64,000 nt of DNA from contig AOLX01000015.1 of the NCBI GenBank assembly GCA_000336895.1, positions 121,309-185,308 of the forward strand. Direction: 5' to 3'. The position numbers and the translations under genes are program-made. Origin of the DNA: Haloarcula argentinensis DSM 12282 (lineage in GTDB: Archaea; Halobacteriota; Halobacteria; Halobacteriales; Haloarculaceae). The notes below the pieces were generated by a model that worked only from the letters and a program-made list of their open reading frames with translations, made no database searches and was not told where the DNA came from. Shown one piece after another: positions 54,168 to 63,505 of the stretch; positions within the stretch are counted from its first letter, which is position 1; every line of letters starts with the position of its first letter.

Positions 54168-54763
54168 GCGAACCGAAACGGCCACCGGCTGACACAGACG
54201 TGGAAGACAACGAATTCGCGACGCTATTTGACGAACTCCAGCAGCTGGAACAGCTGGTCGACTCAGAGGACGAGCGACAGCAGGTCCGGGACGCGATGCG
54301 CGCGGCCGCAGACTCACAGGATCACGAGCCTGCGACCTTCGGCCGGGTCGTCTGGGGCTTCGGACGGTCCGATCTCGCGGAGGCGCTGCTCGGCTCGCTG
54401 TTGTTCGGGATTCCGATGGCCGTTGAGGGCGGGACGGTCGATGCCGGACTGCATATCGCCCAGCATCCGTTGTATCTCGCTGCGACAGTCGTCATCGCCA
54501 TCGGACTGGTCATCTCGATTCTGTACGTGGCCGACTTTCAGGACGTTCGAGTGGCGAACCGGATACTGGGAATCGTGCCGCGGCGACTCGTCGGCGTCAC
54601 CGGAACGGCGCTGGTCGTCTCCATCGCCCTGCTTACGGGCTGGGGGCTGGTCGAGTGGTCAACGGACCCCGCAGTCGTCTACGAATCGGCCTGTATCTGT
54701 GCGGTCGCGTTCGTTCCGATGGCGATCGGTGCTGCACTCGGGGACATTCTGCCCGGGAACTAG
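54164..54763 (+). CDS. DUF2391 family membrane protein
   Basis: 199 residues. An acidic N-terminal cytosolic stretch is followed by four helices: 'FGIPMAVEGGTV', 'LYLAATVVIAIGLVISILYVADF', 'VVSIALLTGWGLVEW', 'VAFVPMAIGAALGDILPG'. The 'ADF' and 'GAALGDI' positions fit DUF2391, a putative integral membrane family. Coupled to the dehydrogenase gene. Confidence 0.75.
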   Translation: MSEPKRPPADTDVEDNEFATLFDELQQLEQLVDSEDERQQVRDAMRAAADSQDHEPATFGRVVWGFGRSDLAEALLGSLLFGIPMAVEGGTVDAGLHIAQHPLYLAATVVIAIGLVISILYVADFQDVRVANRILGIVPRRLVGVTGTALVVSIALLTGWGLVEWSTDPAVVYESACICAVAFVPMAIGAALGDILPGN

Positions 54764-54835
54764 GGCCATGGCAGTCACTCGCGGTGGCGGTCGCGTTTGG
54801 CAATCGTTAAAAGCCGCGGTCGGATACGGAGTGGT

Positions 54836-55015
54836 ATGAGCGAGAGCCAACAGAAACAGGCGCGCAAGTGCGTCTCGTGTGGCATCAACATCGCCGGCAC
54901 GAACGCCGCCGCGTTCAAGTGCCCGGACTGTGGCCAGCAGATCTACCGCTGTGCCACCTGCCGGAAGCAGAGCAACCTCTACAAATGCCCGGACTGCGGC
55001 TTCATGGGGCCATAA
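54836..55015 (+). CDS. Double zinc-finger mini protein (HVO_2753-like)
   Basis: 59 residues with four CxxC knuckles: 'CVSCGIN', 'CPDCGQQ', 'CATCRKQ', 'CPDCGFMGP'. This gives two zinc sites, like the Haloferax HVO_2753 protein involved in swarming and biofilm formation. It is 2 bp upstream of aEF1B, so probably co-transcribed with it. Confidence 0.88.
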   Translation: MSESQQKQARKCVSCGINIAGTNAAAFKCPDCGQQIYRCATCRKQSNLYKCPDCGFMGP

Positions 55016-55017
55016 CA

Positions 55018-55284
55018 ATGGGGAAAGTAGCAGCCAAGATCAAGGTCATGCCGGAGAGTCCCGAAGTCGACCTCGACGACCTGCAGGAGCGTCTCGAGGG
55101 CGTGCTTCCCGAAGGAACGAAGATCAACGGGTTCGAGCGCGAGGACGTCGCCTTCGGCCTCGTCGCGCTGACGCCGACGGTCATCGTCCCTGACGACACT
55201 GGCGGCACGGAAGCCGTCGAAGAGGCCTTTGCGAACGTCGATGACGTCGAGTCGGTCTCCGTCGAGAGTACCGGTCGCCTGTAA
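55018..55284 (+). CDS. Translation elongation factor 1-beta
   Basis: 88 residues, the archaeal-length aEF1B: '[30 protein letters not shown]' and '[23 protein letters not shown]' are the signature. It exchanges GDP for GTP on EF-1A. It directly follows the zinc-finger gene. Confidence 0.94.
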   Translation: MGKVAAKIKVMPESPEVDLDDLQERLEGVLPEGTKINGFEREDVAFGLVALTPTVIVPDDTGGTEAVEEAFANVDDVESVSVESTGRL

Positions 55285-55397
55285 TCGACCCGTCGCTGTC
55301 GTTTTCTACTCGGCTCCATAGCAACTGCCAGCACGTGGCCGGCGACGGCCGCGGAACGCACGTTTTATTAGGGCGACCGGATTAGCGGAGAGCAAGA

Positions 55398-55688
55398 ATG
55401 CCTAGTTCAAACGGACCTCTCGAAGGAACACGAGACAAGCTCAAGAACAAGCCCCGCGACCGCGGCACCTCGCCGCCACAGCGCGCCGTCGAAGAGTTCG
55501 ACGACGGCGAGAAAGTTCACCTCAAGATCGACCCGTCCGTGCCGAACGGGCGCTTCCACCCGCGGTTCGACGGCCAGACCGGCACCGTCGAGGGGAAGCA
55601 GGGTGACGCGTACAAGGTCGATATCGTCGACGGTGGCAAAGAGAAGACCATCATCGTCACCGCTGCGCACCTGCGCCGGCAAGAATGA
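55398..55688 (+). CDS. rpl21e: 50S ribosomal protein L21e
   Basis: 96 residues. '[45 protein letters not shown]' is the archaeal L21e core, with a KOW-like SH3 barrel. A 'tttattagg' TATA-like box lies about 30 bp upstream. Its stop overlaps the rpoF start by 4 bp. Confidence 0.97.
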   Translation: MPSSNGPLEGTRDKLKNKPRDRGTSPPQRAVEEFDDGEKVHLKIDPSVPNGRFHPRFDGQTGTVEGKQGDAYKVDIVDGGKEKTIIVTAAHLRRQE

Positions 55689-56041
55689 CGATATTCAAAG
55701 AAAAAGTCAGTGAGGAGTTCCTGACGGTCGCGGAGACTAAGGAGATACTCGAAGACCTCGAGATGGAGCGGGCCGCCGAGGAGGACCGCGAGATGCGCTA
55801 CGAGCTCAAGCGGGCCATCGAGCACGTCAACCGCTTTGCCCTCCTTGACCCCGAAGAGTCGCTCCAGCTGGTCGAAGATCTCGAAGAACTCGAGAAAGTC
55901 GACACGCCGACGGCCTACAAGATCGCGAACCTCCGGCCGCTGGACCGCGACGAGCTCCGGGCCGTGTTCGCACAGGAGCGGTACACGCTCGACGGTGACG
56001 AACTCGACGAGATCATCAACATCGTCAAGCAGTACGCGTAA
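55685..56041 (+). CDS. rpoF: DNA-directed RNA polymerase subunit F (Rpb4)
   Basis: 118 residues, the archaeal Rpb4 homologue forming the stalk with RpoE. '[40 protein letters not shown]' and '[25 protein letters not shown]' match. Coupled to L21e by ATGA, a conserved archaeal pair. Confidence 0.93.
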   Translation: MTIFKEKVSEEFLTVAETKEILEDLEMERAAEEDREMRYELKRAIEHVNRFALLDPEESLQLVEDLEELEKVDTPTAYKIANLRPLDRDELRAVFAQERYTLDGDELDEIINIVKQYA

Positions 56042-56216
56042 CGACGCCGTCAGTTCGGCTACCGCCGCTCTTTCTCTGATTTCCCCGGCGACCAGCAGCG
56101 CGATCAGTCGTCGCTTTCCGCCGCCGTTGAACCGAACACAAAGATAGCGACGGCGTCCCGTGAAGCGGTTCGGGGCATCCACCGGCATTAAGTGTGCTGT
56201 ACTCGTACTGCCTGTC

Positions 56217-56789
56217 ATGACTGAATCGGAGAGCGGCGGCGACACTATGATGGCGGCTGTCCTCGATGTCCTCCCGCACGGACGTCCCGGGGACGACCGG
56301 CCACAGCACCAGAAGGAGCCGCTCGCGTACGCGCTCGACGTTGATGAGTTTTATATTTACGAGTTGCAGCTCGATGACAAGGACGTCGATATCGCCTTCG
56401 GCGACCGCGTCGACCTGACGGAGTTCGGCCGTGTGGCGGAAGTCGAGTTCGAGGACATCCCGAGCGGTGCCCGCTCGGAACTCGACTACGCCGTCGAGGA
56501 GATCGTCGAAGCGAACGAACAACGCTTTGTCGACTTCTACAACGATGCCCAGCCGATCACGCTGCGGCTCCACCAGCTGAATCTCCTGCCTGGCATCGGG
56601 AAGAAGCTCCGGAACACGATCCTCGACGAGCGAAAGCGAAAGCCCTTCGAAAGCTTCGATGACCTCGAAGAGCGTGTCAGCGGCCTCCACAGCCCCAAGG
56701 AGACGCTCGTCGAGCGAATCCTCGAAGAGCTACAGGACGACGACCTGAAGTACCGGCTGTTCGTCCGGCGCGAGGAACAGTCCTCCTAA
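56217..56789 (+). CDS. DUF655 family protein (HhH motif, RNA-related)
   Basis: 190 residues from ATG 56217. An N-terminal OB-like part ('YALDVDEFYIYELQLDDKDVDIAFGDRVDL') and a helix-hairpin-helix region 'LPGIGKKLRNTILDERKRKPFESFDDLEERV' are seen. DUF655 proteins occur beside ksgA, rpoF and L21e in archaea, as here, suggesting an RNA or ribosome role. Confidence 0.9.
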   Translation: MTESESGGDTMMAAVLDVLPHGRPGDDRPQHQKEPLAYALDVDEFYIYELQLDDKDVDIAFGDRVDLTEFGRVAEVEFEDIPSGARSELDYAVEEIVEANEQRFVDFYNDAQPITLRLHQLNLLPGIGKKLRNTILDERKRKPFESFDDLEERVSGLHSPKETLVERILEELQDDDLKYRLFVRREEQSS

Positions 56790-56870
56790 CACTGTCGGCT
56801 ACAAGCAGCTATCTCCACGGCCGTCAGTACAAGGCGACCCTTTTCTACCGCGACCCGTTACGGCTCGCTA

Positions 56871-57728
56871 ATGACTACAACCGAAACAGGGACTCGGGAC
56901 CCCGACGCGCTCGTCCGGCGGGCCGGCAAACGGGCCGATACCCGGCAGGACCAGCACTTCCTCGTCGACGACCGGGTCCTCGACCGAATTCCGGAGTACG
57001 CGACGGACGCGGGTATCGACCTCTCGCACGTACTGGAGATCGGCGCAGGCCCGGGCGCGCTGACGGACCGCCTGCTCGCGACGGCTGAGAAAGTGACCGC
57101 AGTCGAGCGCGACCCGGACTTCGCGGCACATCTCCGCGAGGAGTTCGCCGAGGAAGTCGCGGCGGACCGCCTCACTGTCGTCGAAGGTGACGCGCTCGAA
57201 GTCGACCTCCCAGAGTTCACCGCCAGCATCTCGAACCTACCCTACGGCGCGTCCTCGGAGATCGCGTTTCGGTTGCTGCCGGAACAGCGCCCGCTCCTGT
57301 TGATGTTCCAGCAGGAGTTCGCCGAGCGGATGGCCGCCGACCCGGCGACGGACGAGTACGGGCGGCTCTCGGTCACGGCGGGCCACTACGCCGACGTGGA
57401 GGTCGTCGAGACGGTGCCGCCTGAGGCGTTCGACCCGCAACCGCGCGTGACGAGCGCGCTCGTCCGGACGACGCCGCGGAAACCCGACTACACTGTCCCC
57501 AGCGACGACTTCTTCATGGACTTCCTGAAGGCGGTGTTCACCCAGCGCCGGAAGACGATGCGCAACGCCGTCCGCAACACGGCCCACATCTCCGGGCTGG
57601 GCGACCTCGATGCGGTGGTCGAGGCTGCCGACGAGGACCTCATGAGCGCCCGCGCCGGGAAGCTCACACCTGCCGACTTCGCCACGCTGGCGACACTCGC
57701 GTACGAGGTCGGTCAGCCGGAGGCCTGA
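56871..57728 (+). CDS. ksgA: 16S rRNA dimethyladenosine transferase
   Basis: 285 residues. 'RQDQHFLVDDRVLDRI' starts the family, 'VLEIGAGPGALTDRLL' is the SAM motif and 'NLPYGASSEIAFRLL' is the catalytic motif. It dimethylates two adenines near the 3' end of 16S rRNA. Followed 1 bp later by the hemK-type gene. Confidence 0.96.
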   Translation: MTTTETGTRDPDALVRRAGKRADTRQDQHFLVDDRVLDRIPEYATDAGIDLSHVLEIGAGPGALTDRLLATAEKVTAVERDPDFAAHLREEFAEEVAADRLTVVEGDALEVDLPEFTASISNLPYGASSEIAFRLLPEQRPLLLMFQQEFAERMAADPATDEYGRLSVTAGHYADVEVVETVPPEAFDPQPRVTSALVRTTPRKPDYTVPSDDFFMDFLKAVFTQRRKTMRNAVRNTAHISGLGDLDAVVEAADEDLMSARAGKLTPADFATLATLAYEVGQPEA

Positions 57729-57729
57729 G

Positions 57730-58353
57730 ATGAGCGAAGAGACGCGCGACCGGGGCGACGGAGACGGTGGCTCCGGCGACCGCCCCTCGCTGGCCGACCA
57801 GCGGGGCGTAGAGTCGGTGTACCAGCCGGCGGAGGACTCCGACCTACTGGCCCGAACGGCCCGAGAACGAGTCGAGGCGGGCGATACCGTCCTCGATGTG
57901 GGGACAGGCTCCGGGTACGTCGCCGCGACGCTCGCCGACGCCGGGGCACAGGCAGTCGGCGTCGACGTGAGCCCGCTAGCCTGCCGGGAGACCGCTGACA
58001 ACGGCATCCCGGTCGTTCGCGGCGACCTCGTCGAGTCGTTCCGGGCGGATGCCTTCGACCTCGTCGCGTTCAATCCGCCGTATTTGCCGACCCCACCCGA
58101 GCAGGAGTGGGACGACTGGATGGAACACGCGCTGTCGGGCGGTGACGACGGCCGTCGCCTCGTCGACCCGTTCCTCGAAACCGTCGAGCGCGTGCTGGCT
58201 CCGAGTGGCGAAGTGCTCATGCTCGTCAGCAGTCTCACTGACCCGGACGCAGTGCGAGCGTTCGCCAGCGAACACGGCCTAGCGAGCGAGCAGCTTGCGA
58301 GTGAAAAGCACCCATACGAAGCGCTCGTCGTCTTGCGGTTCTATCGGGATTGA
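57730..58353 (+). CDS. HemK/PrmC-type N5-glutamine methyltransferase (eRF1 type)
   Basis: 207 residues. 'VYQPAEDSDLLARTA', 'VLDVGTGSGYVAATLADAGAQAVGVDVSP' and the catalytic 'FNPPYLPTPPE' are those of archaeal HemK2. It probably methylates the GGQ glutamine of release factor aRF1. Operon with ksgA. Confidence 0.92.
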   Translation: MSEETRDRGDGDGGSGDRPSLADQRGVESVYQPAEDSDLLARTARERVEAGDTVLDVGTGSGYVAATLADAGAQAVGVDVSPLACRETADNGIPVVRGDLVESFRADAFDLVAFNPPYLPTPPEQEWDDWMEHALSGGDDGRRLVDPFLETVERVLAPSGEVLMLVSSLTDPDAVRAFASEHGLASEQLASEKHPYEALVVLRFYRD

Positions 58354-58415
58354 TTACTACTGCGCATTTTAGTGAATAGGAAATATTAAAGCCCGTCATT
58401 GACTACTCCTTGGCA

Positions 58416-59414
58416 ATGACACAGGTAATCGCCACGACCCCTGGGCTCTTTCCGCTCCCGGACTGGGCCAAGGACGAACTGGCAGATCTGAAGGGCCATC
58501 AGAAGACCGACCTCATCTCGGGCGACGAGTCCGGCGAGGTCGTCGCGGCCTACGACGAGGCACGCGAGGAAGTCATCGCCGTCCAGCAGGACGCCGGGCT
58601 CGACCGCGTGGTCGAGGGCCAACTCCGCTGGGACGACATGCTCGCGCACCCGCTCGCGGTCCACGACAGCGTAGAGACGAAAGGCATCGTCCGCTACTAC
58701 GACAACAACAACTTCTATCGAGAGCCGGTCGTGCAGGGCGACCTCTCCGCCGACGGCGGCGACGTCGCCGCAGACCTCGGCGCGGCCGCCGACCACGTCG
58801 ACGGCGGCCTTCAGGCCGTGCTCCCTGGCCCGTACTCGCTTGCGGACCTCGCTACAGACGAGCACTACGGCGACGACGCCGAGTTCCTCGACGCCATCGC
58901 CGACTTCCTCGTCGAGGAAGTGAAGTCCTTCCCGGATGTCGAGACGCTGTTCCTGCTTGAACCGTCGCTGGTCGAGAACACGCCCGCCGACGGCGAGGAT
59001 GAACGCGCCGCCGAGGCAATCGATGCCATCGCCTCGGCCGCCGACGCCGAAGTCGTCGCCCACACGTACTGGGGTGCAATCGAGGAGAAGGCCTACGCAC
59101 ATCTGATGGACGCTGACGTGGACGCCATCGGCTTCGACCTCGTGGCGAATCACGACCAGACCGTCTACAACGTGCAGGAGTACGGCACGAAAGACGATGT
59201 GGCGCTTGGCGTTGTCAACGGCCAGAACACGCTCGTCGAGTCGCCCGAAACGATCCGAGACCGCATCGACTGGTTCGAACAGCAGACCAACACCGCCTAC
59301 GACACCGTGTACGCGACGGCGAACACGGAAACGTTCTATCTCCCGGTGAACAAGTTCGAAGACAAGCTCGAAGCGCTCGCAAACGCCGCGGATCTGGAGG
59401 CGGCGGAGGCATAA
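58416..59414 (+). CDS. Methionine synthase-related protein, MetE N-terminal-like half
   Basis: 332 residues from ATG 58416; TTG 58410 is possible. A TIM-barrel UROD/MetE-like protein with 'VLPGPYSLADLATDEHYGD'. It contains no cysteine at all and none of the zinc ligands of MetE, so it cannot be the catalytic zinc half. It is followed 3 bp later by the catalytic partner. A TATA-like 'aaatattaaa' lies about 30 bp upstream. Confidence 0.82.
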   Translation: MTQVIATTPGLFPLPDWAKDELADLKGHQKTDLISGDESGEVVAAYDEAREEVIAVQQDAGLDRVVEGQLRWDDMLAHPLAVHDSVETKGIVRYYDNNNFYREPVVQGDLSADGGDVAADLGAAADHVDGGLQAVLPGPYSLADLATDEHYGDDAEFLDAIADFLVEEVKSFPDVETLFLLEPSLVENTPADGEDERAAEAIDAIASAADAEVVAHTYWGAIEEKAYAHLMDADVDAIGFDLVANHDQTVYNVQEYGTKDDVALGVVNGQNTLVESPETIRDRIDWFEQQTNTAYDTVYATANTETFYLPVNKFEDKLEALANAADLEAAEA

Positions 59415-59417
59415 ACG

Positions 59418-60491
59418 ATGACAGGACCACGAGACCAGTTCAAACCGGCGGACCACCCGAACGACCACTTCCTGCTGACGACCGTCGTCGGCTCCTACCC
59501 GAAGCCCAAGTGGCACGACCGTGCCCGAGAGCTGTTCGAGGACGAGGACGCCGACTTCGGCGAGGACGAGTGGGAGGAATCGAAAGACGACGCCTCGCGA
59601 CTCATCACCCACGAGCACGAGCGTGCGGGCCTCGACGTCATCTGTGACGGCGAGATGCGCCGCAACGAGATGGTGGAGTACTTCGCCCACCGCATCGACG
59701 GCTACGAGTTCAACGGCCGTGTGAAGGTGTGGGGCCACAACTACTTCGACAAGCCGAGTGTCGCCGACGAGGTCGAGTACGGCGAGCAGTGGCTCGTCGA
59801 GGAGTTCGAGTTCACCGACGAGGTGGCCGAGCGACCGGTCAAGGTTCCGATTACGGGACCGTACACGCTGGCGAACTGGTCGTTCAACGAAGTGTACGAC
59901 AGCGAGGAGCAACTGGCCTACGAACTGGCCGACCTCGTCAACGAGGAAATCGAGGCGCTTGTCGAGGCCGGCGCTCGCTACATCCAGATCGACGAGCCAG
60001 CCCTGGCCACGACGCCGGACGACCACGCCATCGTCGGCGAGTGTCTGGAACGCATTGTCGACGAGATCCCCGACGACGTGCGCCTCGGCCTGCACGTCTG
60101 TTACGGCGACTACTCGCGGATCTACCCCGAAATTCTGGACTACCCGGTCCACGAGTACGACCTAGAACTCGCCAACGGCGACTACGACCAGCTCGACGTG
60201 TTCAAAGAGCACGAGTTCACGAAGGACTTCGCCATGGGCGTGCTGGACGCACACACCGCTGAGGTCGAGTCCGTTGCGGAAATCAAGGAGAACATCAAGA
60301 AGGGGCTGGAAGTCGTGCCGCCGGAGCGACTCACCGTGTCGCCGGACTGTGGCGTGAAGCTCCTGCCTCGTGAGGTCGCCCGCGGGAAGATGGAGAACAT
60401 GGTGCAGGCCGCTCGCGAAATCGAAGAAGAACTGGACGCTGGCGAGATCGATATTGTGGCCAGTGGAACACAAGCGCACGCAGACGACTGA
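59418..60491 (+). CDS. metE: Cobalamin-independent methionine synthase, catalytic half
   Basis: 357 residues. The zinc ligands of MetE are visible: 'LHVCYGDY' (His and Cys), Glu in 'YDLELANGDY', and Cys in 'SPDCGVKLLPREVA'. 'VVGSYPKPKWHDRARELF' is the N-terminal motif, 'ITGPYTLANW' lies at the substrate site. It transfers a methyl group to homocysteine; the methyl donor in archaea may be a cobalamin protein rather than methyl-THF. Operon with the upstream half. Confidence 0.93.
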   Translation: MTGPRDQFKPADHPNDHFLLTTVVGSYPKPKWHDRARELFEDEDADFGEDEWEESKDDASRLITHEHERAGLDVICDGEMRRNEMVEYFAHRIDGYEFNGRVKVWGHNYFDKPSVADEVEYGEQWLVEEFEFTDEVAERPVKVPITGPYTLANWSFNEVYDSEEQLAYELADLVNEEIEALVEAGARYIQIDEPALATTPDDHAIVGECLERIVDEIPDDVRLGLHVCYGDYSRIYPEILDYPVHEYDLELANGDYDQLDVFKEHEFTKDFAMGVLDAHTAEVESVAEIKENIKKGLEVVPPERLTVSPDCGVKLLPREVARGKMENMVQAAREIEEELDAGEIDIVASGTQAHADD

Positions 60492-60503
60492 ATCGGCGAG
60501 AGG

Positions 60504-60531
60504 GGCCGGCCACGAGCTGTCAATCGTTTTT
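60504..60531 (+). terminator. Probable terminator of the methionine synthase operon
   Basis: A GGCCGGCC palindrome (60504-60511) is followed by a TTTTT run at 60527-60531, 13-40 bp after the metE stop. T-runs end archaeal transcripts. Confidence 0.45.
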
Positions 60532-60546
60532 GTAGCAGACGAGTAG

Positions 60547-60714
60547 CGAGAACCCGAACACGCGGTGGGTTCTCGGATAGTCGAACAGGGAGTGCGTGGT
60601 ACGCCACGACTCGACCCTGGCTGGTGAAGTCGTGAACGGAGTCCCTCGCCAACAGTGCGGTTGGAGGACTAGAGGGCGTCCGAACACAGTGTGGTACGGC
60701 TGCCCGTGTTTTCG
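60547..60714. ncRNA. Hairpin-rich stretch, candidate structured RNA
   Basis: Four successive strong hairpins. Stem 1 has 9 bp, CGAGAACCC/GGGTTCTCG (60547-60575). Stem 2 has 13 bp with small bulges, 60586-60619, loop TACG. Stem 3 has AGTCC/GGACT and CCAAC/GTTGG, 60640-60670. Stem 4 is CGAACAC/GTGTTTTCG, 60681-60714. Similar short phrases recur (CCGAACAC, GTGGTACG). No tRNA, RNase P or SRP core motif was found. Strand is uncertain; on the minus strand a TATA-like ATTTATAA (60928-60921) would start a transcript near 60898. Confidence 0.4.
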
Positions 60715-61189
60715 ACGAGGGTTGGCCACGATTTCGGCAGCTATCGAATATTCTCGGGCGCGCCGCTCCCGGATCCGGCAAATGTCGCAGACAGGTACAG
60801 CGACCATACCGGGTGCGGGGTCAGGCAAGACCTGTGGAGTCCCTGGCTAGCAATATCTCGAACAGGTCGTCACGGGGCTGCCTGAGCACAAAAGCTCCCG
60901 ACAAACAACTATTTAGATTCTTATAAATCCACGAACCCATTGCCTAAACCTGAGGACATTCACCAATAGTTTGTTCGACAAACATCGAAACTAACATCGA
61001 CCTAAGAGGAAAATAAGTGTTGACGTACTAATAATATAAGGGACTTCCATATTCAGGTAAATACACCATATTATGCATACAGAGCCACTCATACCGCAAA
61101 TTCCATAATTTAGTTTCATGTGGTATGTTGGCATGTGTATCTGGGAAAGAGTTTTGAGGGCCTCTGGAGAAGCTAGCGATGAGAAAGCT
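60715..61189. other. Gene-poor stretch between metE and the HTH gene
   Basis: No convincing gene. 60715-60900 is GC-rich; from 60900 to 61120 it is AT-rich. TTATAAAT at 60921-60928 could serve either strand. Confidence 0.5.
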
Positions 61190-61702
61190 ATGACAGGGGA
61201 CACACATCTTCGAGCGGAACTGTATCTTCGTGGAGATACCTACGGTACATTCGACGCACAACAGCAGGTACTCAATCGGGTGAAGCGACTGGAGGCCAAC
61301 GGCGTGTTCAGCGAGTCGATGTTGGCCGGCGAGTGGCAGCGGATCAGAACGATGGCAGAGGACAAGCGGTCGGAAGCCATCCGGACCTATGAGGAGTTCA
61401 GAGACTGGGCAGGCCAGAACGACCACTCGCTCGAACCGGCGTTCGAACGGCGGAACCGAAGCTACGTCGGGATGGACCGCGTCGACGACGTGGTCGTGTT
61501 CCCGGTCGTCTCGCTGGCGATCTATGACGGCGACGACCTAGAGGGTGTGTTCCCGTGCTCGGACGAGGAACGGACCTACACCGTCGGCGACGCGCTGGAG
61601 GCCTTCGAGCGCGGCGACGAGGACTGGCTCGCACAGTTCGACTCCCTGTCGGTCGACCGAACCGACCCACTGCTGGAACCGGGCGTCGACGCGACGATTT
61701 AA
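61190..61702 (+). CDS. Haloarchaeal HTH-domain protein
   Basis: 170 residues from ATG 61190 ('MTGDTHLRAELYLRGDTYGTFDAQQQVLNRVKRLEANG'), the usual start of this haloarchaeal family; earlier in-frame ATG 61118 lies in AT-rich DNA. A helical N-terminal part is followed by 'TYEEFRDWAGQNDHSLEPAFERR' and 'VVFPVVSLAIYDGDDLEGVFPCSDEE'. Often annotated as HTH domain protein; its target is unknown. Convergent with the ABC permease gene, 4 bp overlap. Confidence 0.78.
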   Translation: MTGDTHLRAELYLRGDTYGTFDAQQQVLNRVKRLEANGVFSESMLAGEWQRIRTMAEDKRSEAIRTYEEFRDWAGQNDHSLEPAFERRNRSYVGMDRVDDVVVFPVVSLAIYDGDDLEGVFPCSDEERTYTVGDALEAFERGDEDWLAQFDSLSVDRTDPLLEPGVDATI

Positions 61703-62832
61703 CCGCGCAGCGCGTCGACTGGTTCTTCGCTCGCTGCTTTCCAGGCCGGATACAGCCCGCTGACGATACTCGTCAGCACCCCAAAGGCGAACGCCGCCCC
61801 GACGTACCAGGCGTTTGGCAGCCTGAAGACGGCCATCGCGTCGCCGACAGCATAGTGGTTTATCGCCAGCCCGGCACCGAGGCTCAGAATGACACCGGCG
61901 ATGCCACCGAGGAACCCGAGCAGCGTCGCTTCCATCAACATCACTTTGAGGACATCCCGCTTCTGGTAGCCGACCGCTCTGAGAACGCCGATCTCCTCCC
62001 GGCGTTCGACGGTGGACATCAGCATGACGTTGAGGATCGAGATGCCGGCCACGAGTAGCGAGATCGATGCAATACCGGCGAGGACGGTGTTGATGATCTG
62101 GAACTGCTCTTCGATGGTGTCGACGAGCGAACCCAGTTCCCGAACGAAGACCCGCTGCTCGCGGTCGTTGAGCGAGTCGCGTATCCCCATGGCCGTTTCG
62201 TTAGCCTGCGTCCCAGTGGACTCGATTACGTACGCTTCCGAGTAGCCACTCTGGCTGAACGAAGTGGCTGGTACGATGACTCGGTTGTCGGGGTTCGTCG
62301 AGGAGAACGCATCGCCCTCTTCAAGAACTGCACGGATACGGACACTGGTTCCGTTGATAGTGATCTGGCTCCCGGGATGCAGGTCGTGTGCCTCAGCAAC
62401 ACTTGAACCGACAAGTGCTCCGGATCGGAACGGCGATACCCGACCCTCTTTTGCCTCGTACAACTCTCCCGGGTTCTCAATGCCGTATATTGTTTTCCTG
62501 ACCGCGTCCTCTCGGTTGTAGGACACTGGCTCTGCGCGTGTCTTTACCGGCGAGACAGTCGCCGTCGGGCTCGCCTCTCTGCGGATCGTACGGATATCGC
62601 GTTCGGTGAGTTCAGTGACGTTTTCGCCGGAGTTCGGGTACACGGTGAGCTGGTTTCCGACGTTGCCGAGGTTCTGGGTGAACGAGTACTGGAGCGCGAC
62701 GCCGAACATCCCTAGCGAAGCGATAGCGACGACGCCGATAACGATACCTAGCGATGCCAGCAATGACCGCATCTTCGTCCGCGTGAGGTTGCGCCGTGCC
62801 ATCAACGCGGCCGGGAAGAACCTACCCGCCAT
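61699..62832 (-). CDS. MacB-like ABC transporter permease
   Basis: 377 residues from ATG 62832, overlapping the ATPase gene by 11 bp. Four membrane helices: one at about 25-45, three near the C-terminus ('INTVLAGIASISLLVAGISILNVML', 'GFLGGIAGVILSLGAGLAI', 'YVGAAFAFGVLTSIVSGLYPAW'). The large loop is a periplasmic-type MacB domain and 'TVERREEIGVLRAVGYQKRDVLKVML' is the FtsX motif. Acts with the ATPase as an exporter or lipoprotein extractor. Confidence 0.93.
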   Translation of the reverse strand: MAGRFFPAALMARRNLTRTKMRSLLASLGIVIGVVAIASLGMFGVALQYSFTQNLGNVGNQLTVYPNSGENVTELTERDIRTIRREASPTATVSPVKTRAEPVSYNREDAVRKTIYGIENPGELYEAKEGRVSPFRSGALVGSSVAEAHDLHPGSQITINGTSVRIRAVLEEGDAFSSTNPDNRVIVPATSFSQSGYSEAYVIESTGTQANETAMGIRDSLNDREQRVFVRELGSLVDTIEEQFQIINTVLAGIASISLLVAGISILNVMLMSTVERREEIGVLRAVGYQKRDVLKVMLMEATLLGFLGGIAGVILSLGAGLAINHYAVGDAMAVFRLPNAWYVGAAFAFGVLTSIVSGLYPAWKAASEEPVDALRG

Positions 62833-63505
62833 TCTTTCGTTCCCTCCCAATGGTGCCGTCGACCAGATGGACGGTCCGGTCGACGTATTCGTTGACAAGG
62901 TCGTCGTGAGTGACGGCGACGATTGCCACGTCGTCCTCGTCGGCGATGCGGCGAAATTCGTCAAGGATCTGACGCCCAGTTTCGCTGTCGAGGTTGCCTG
63001 TCGGCTCGTCGGCAAGAACCACTTTCGGGCTGTTGATGAGCGAGCGTGCGATGGCGACGCGTTGCTTTTGCCCACCGGAGAGTTCGTCGGGCTTGTGGTC
63101 CAGTCGTTCGCCCAGTCCAAGCCGCTCAAGGAGCGTTCTGGCCCGTTTTTTGACTTGTGGATCACTGTCCAGCAGCAGCGGTACTTCGACGTTCTCGACG
63201 GCGGTCAGCGTCGGCAGGAGATAGAAGTGCTGGAACACGAACCCGATCGTTCGCTTGCGGAGAGCGGTCCGCTTGCTGTCGCCGAGTCCAGTCACGTCCT
63301 GCCCCTCCAGCAGGACGGTCCCCTCCGTCGGCGTATCCAGCAGTCCAAGGATATTCAGCAAGGTCGTTTTGCCACTGCCGCTGGGACCCATAATCGAGAC
63401 GAACTCGCCGGCTTCGAGGGCGAAGTCGATACCCGCCAGTGCATAGAGGGTCTGGCCACCAGTCCGGTAGCGCTTGACCAGTCCCTGTGCGTCGATGACC
63501 GTCAT
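62822..63505 (-). CDS. ABC transporter ATPase (LolD/MacB type)
   Basis: 227 residues with Walker A '[14 protein letters not shown]', signature '[13 protein letters not shown]', Walker B '[13 protein letters not shown]' and 'VAVTHD' switch His. Typical of LolD/MacB modules. The start overlaps the stop of the upstream surface-protein gene (ATGA) and the end overlaps the permease by 11 bp, so the three form one operon. Confidence 0.95.
   Translation of the reverse strand: MTVIDAQGLVKRYRTGGQTLYALAGIDFALEAGEFVSIMGPSGSGKTTLLNILGLLDTPTEGTVLLEGQDVTGLGDSKRTALRKRTIGFVFQHFYLLPTLTAVENVEVPLLLDSDPQVKKRARTLLERLGLGERLDHKPDELSGGQKQRVAIARSLINSPKVVLADEPTGNLDSETGRQILDEFRRIADEDDVAIVAVTHDDLVNEYVDRTVHLVDGTIGRERKNGG

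Noticed and set aside
58386..60152. 588-codon minus-strand frame over the methionine synthase pair
   Set aside because: Antisense shadow of two well-supported genes.
60520..60828. 102-codon minus-strand frame over the hairpin region
   Set aside because: Third-position G/C is lower than in neighbours and the product is not acidic; the hairpins suggest RNA instead. Kept as a possible refutation of the RNA idea.
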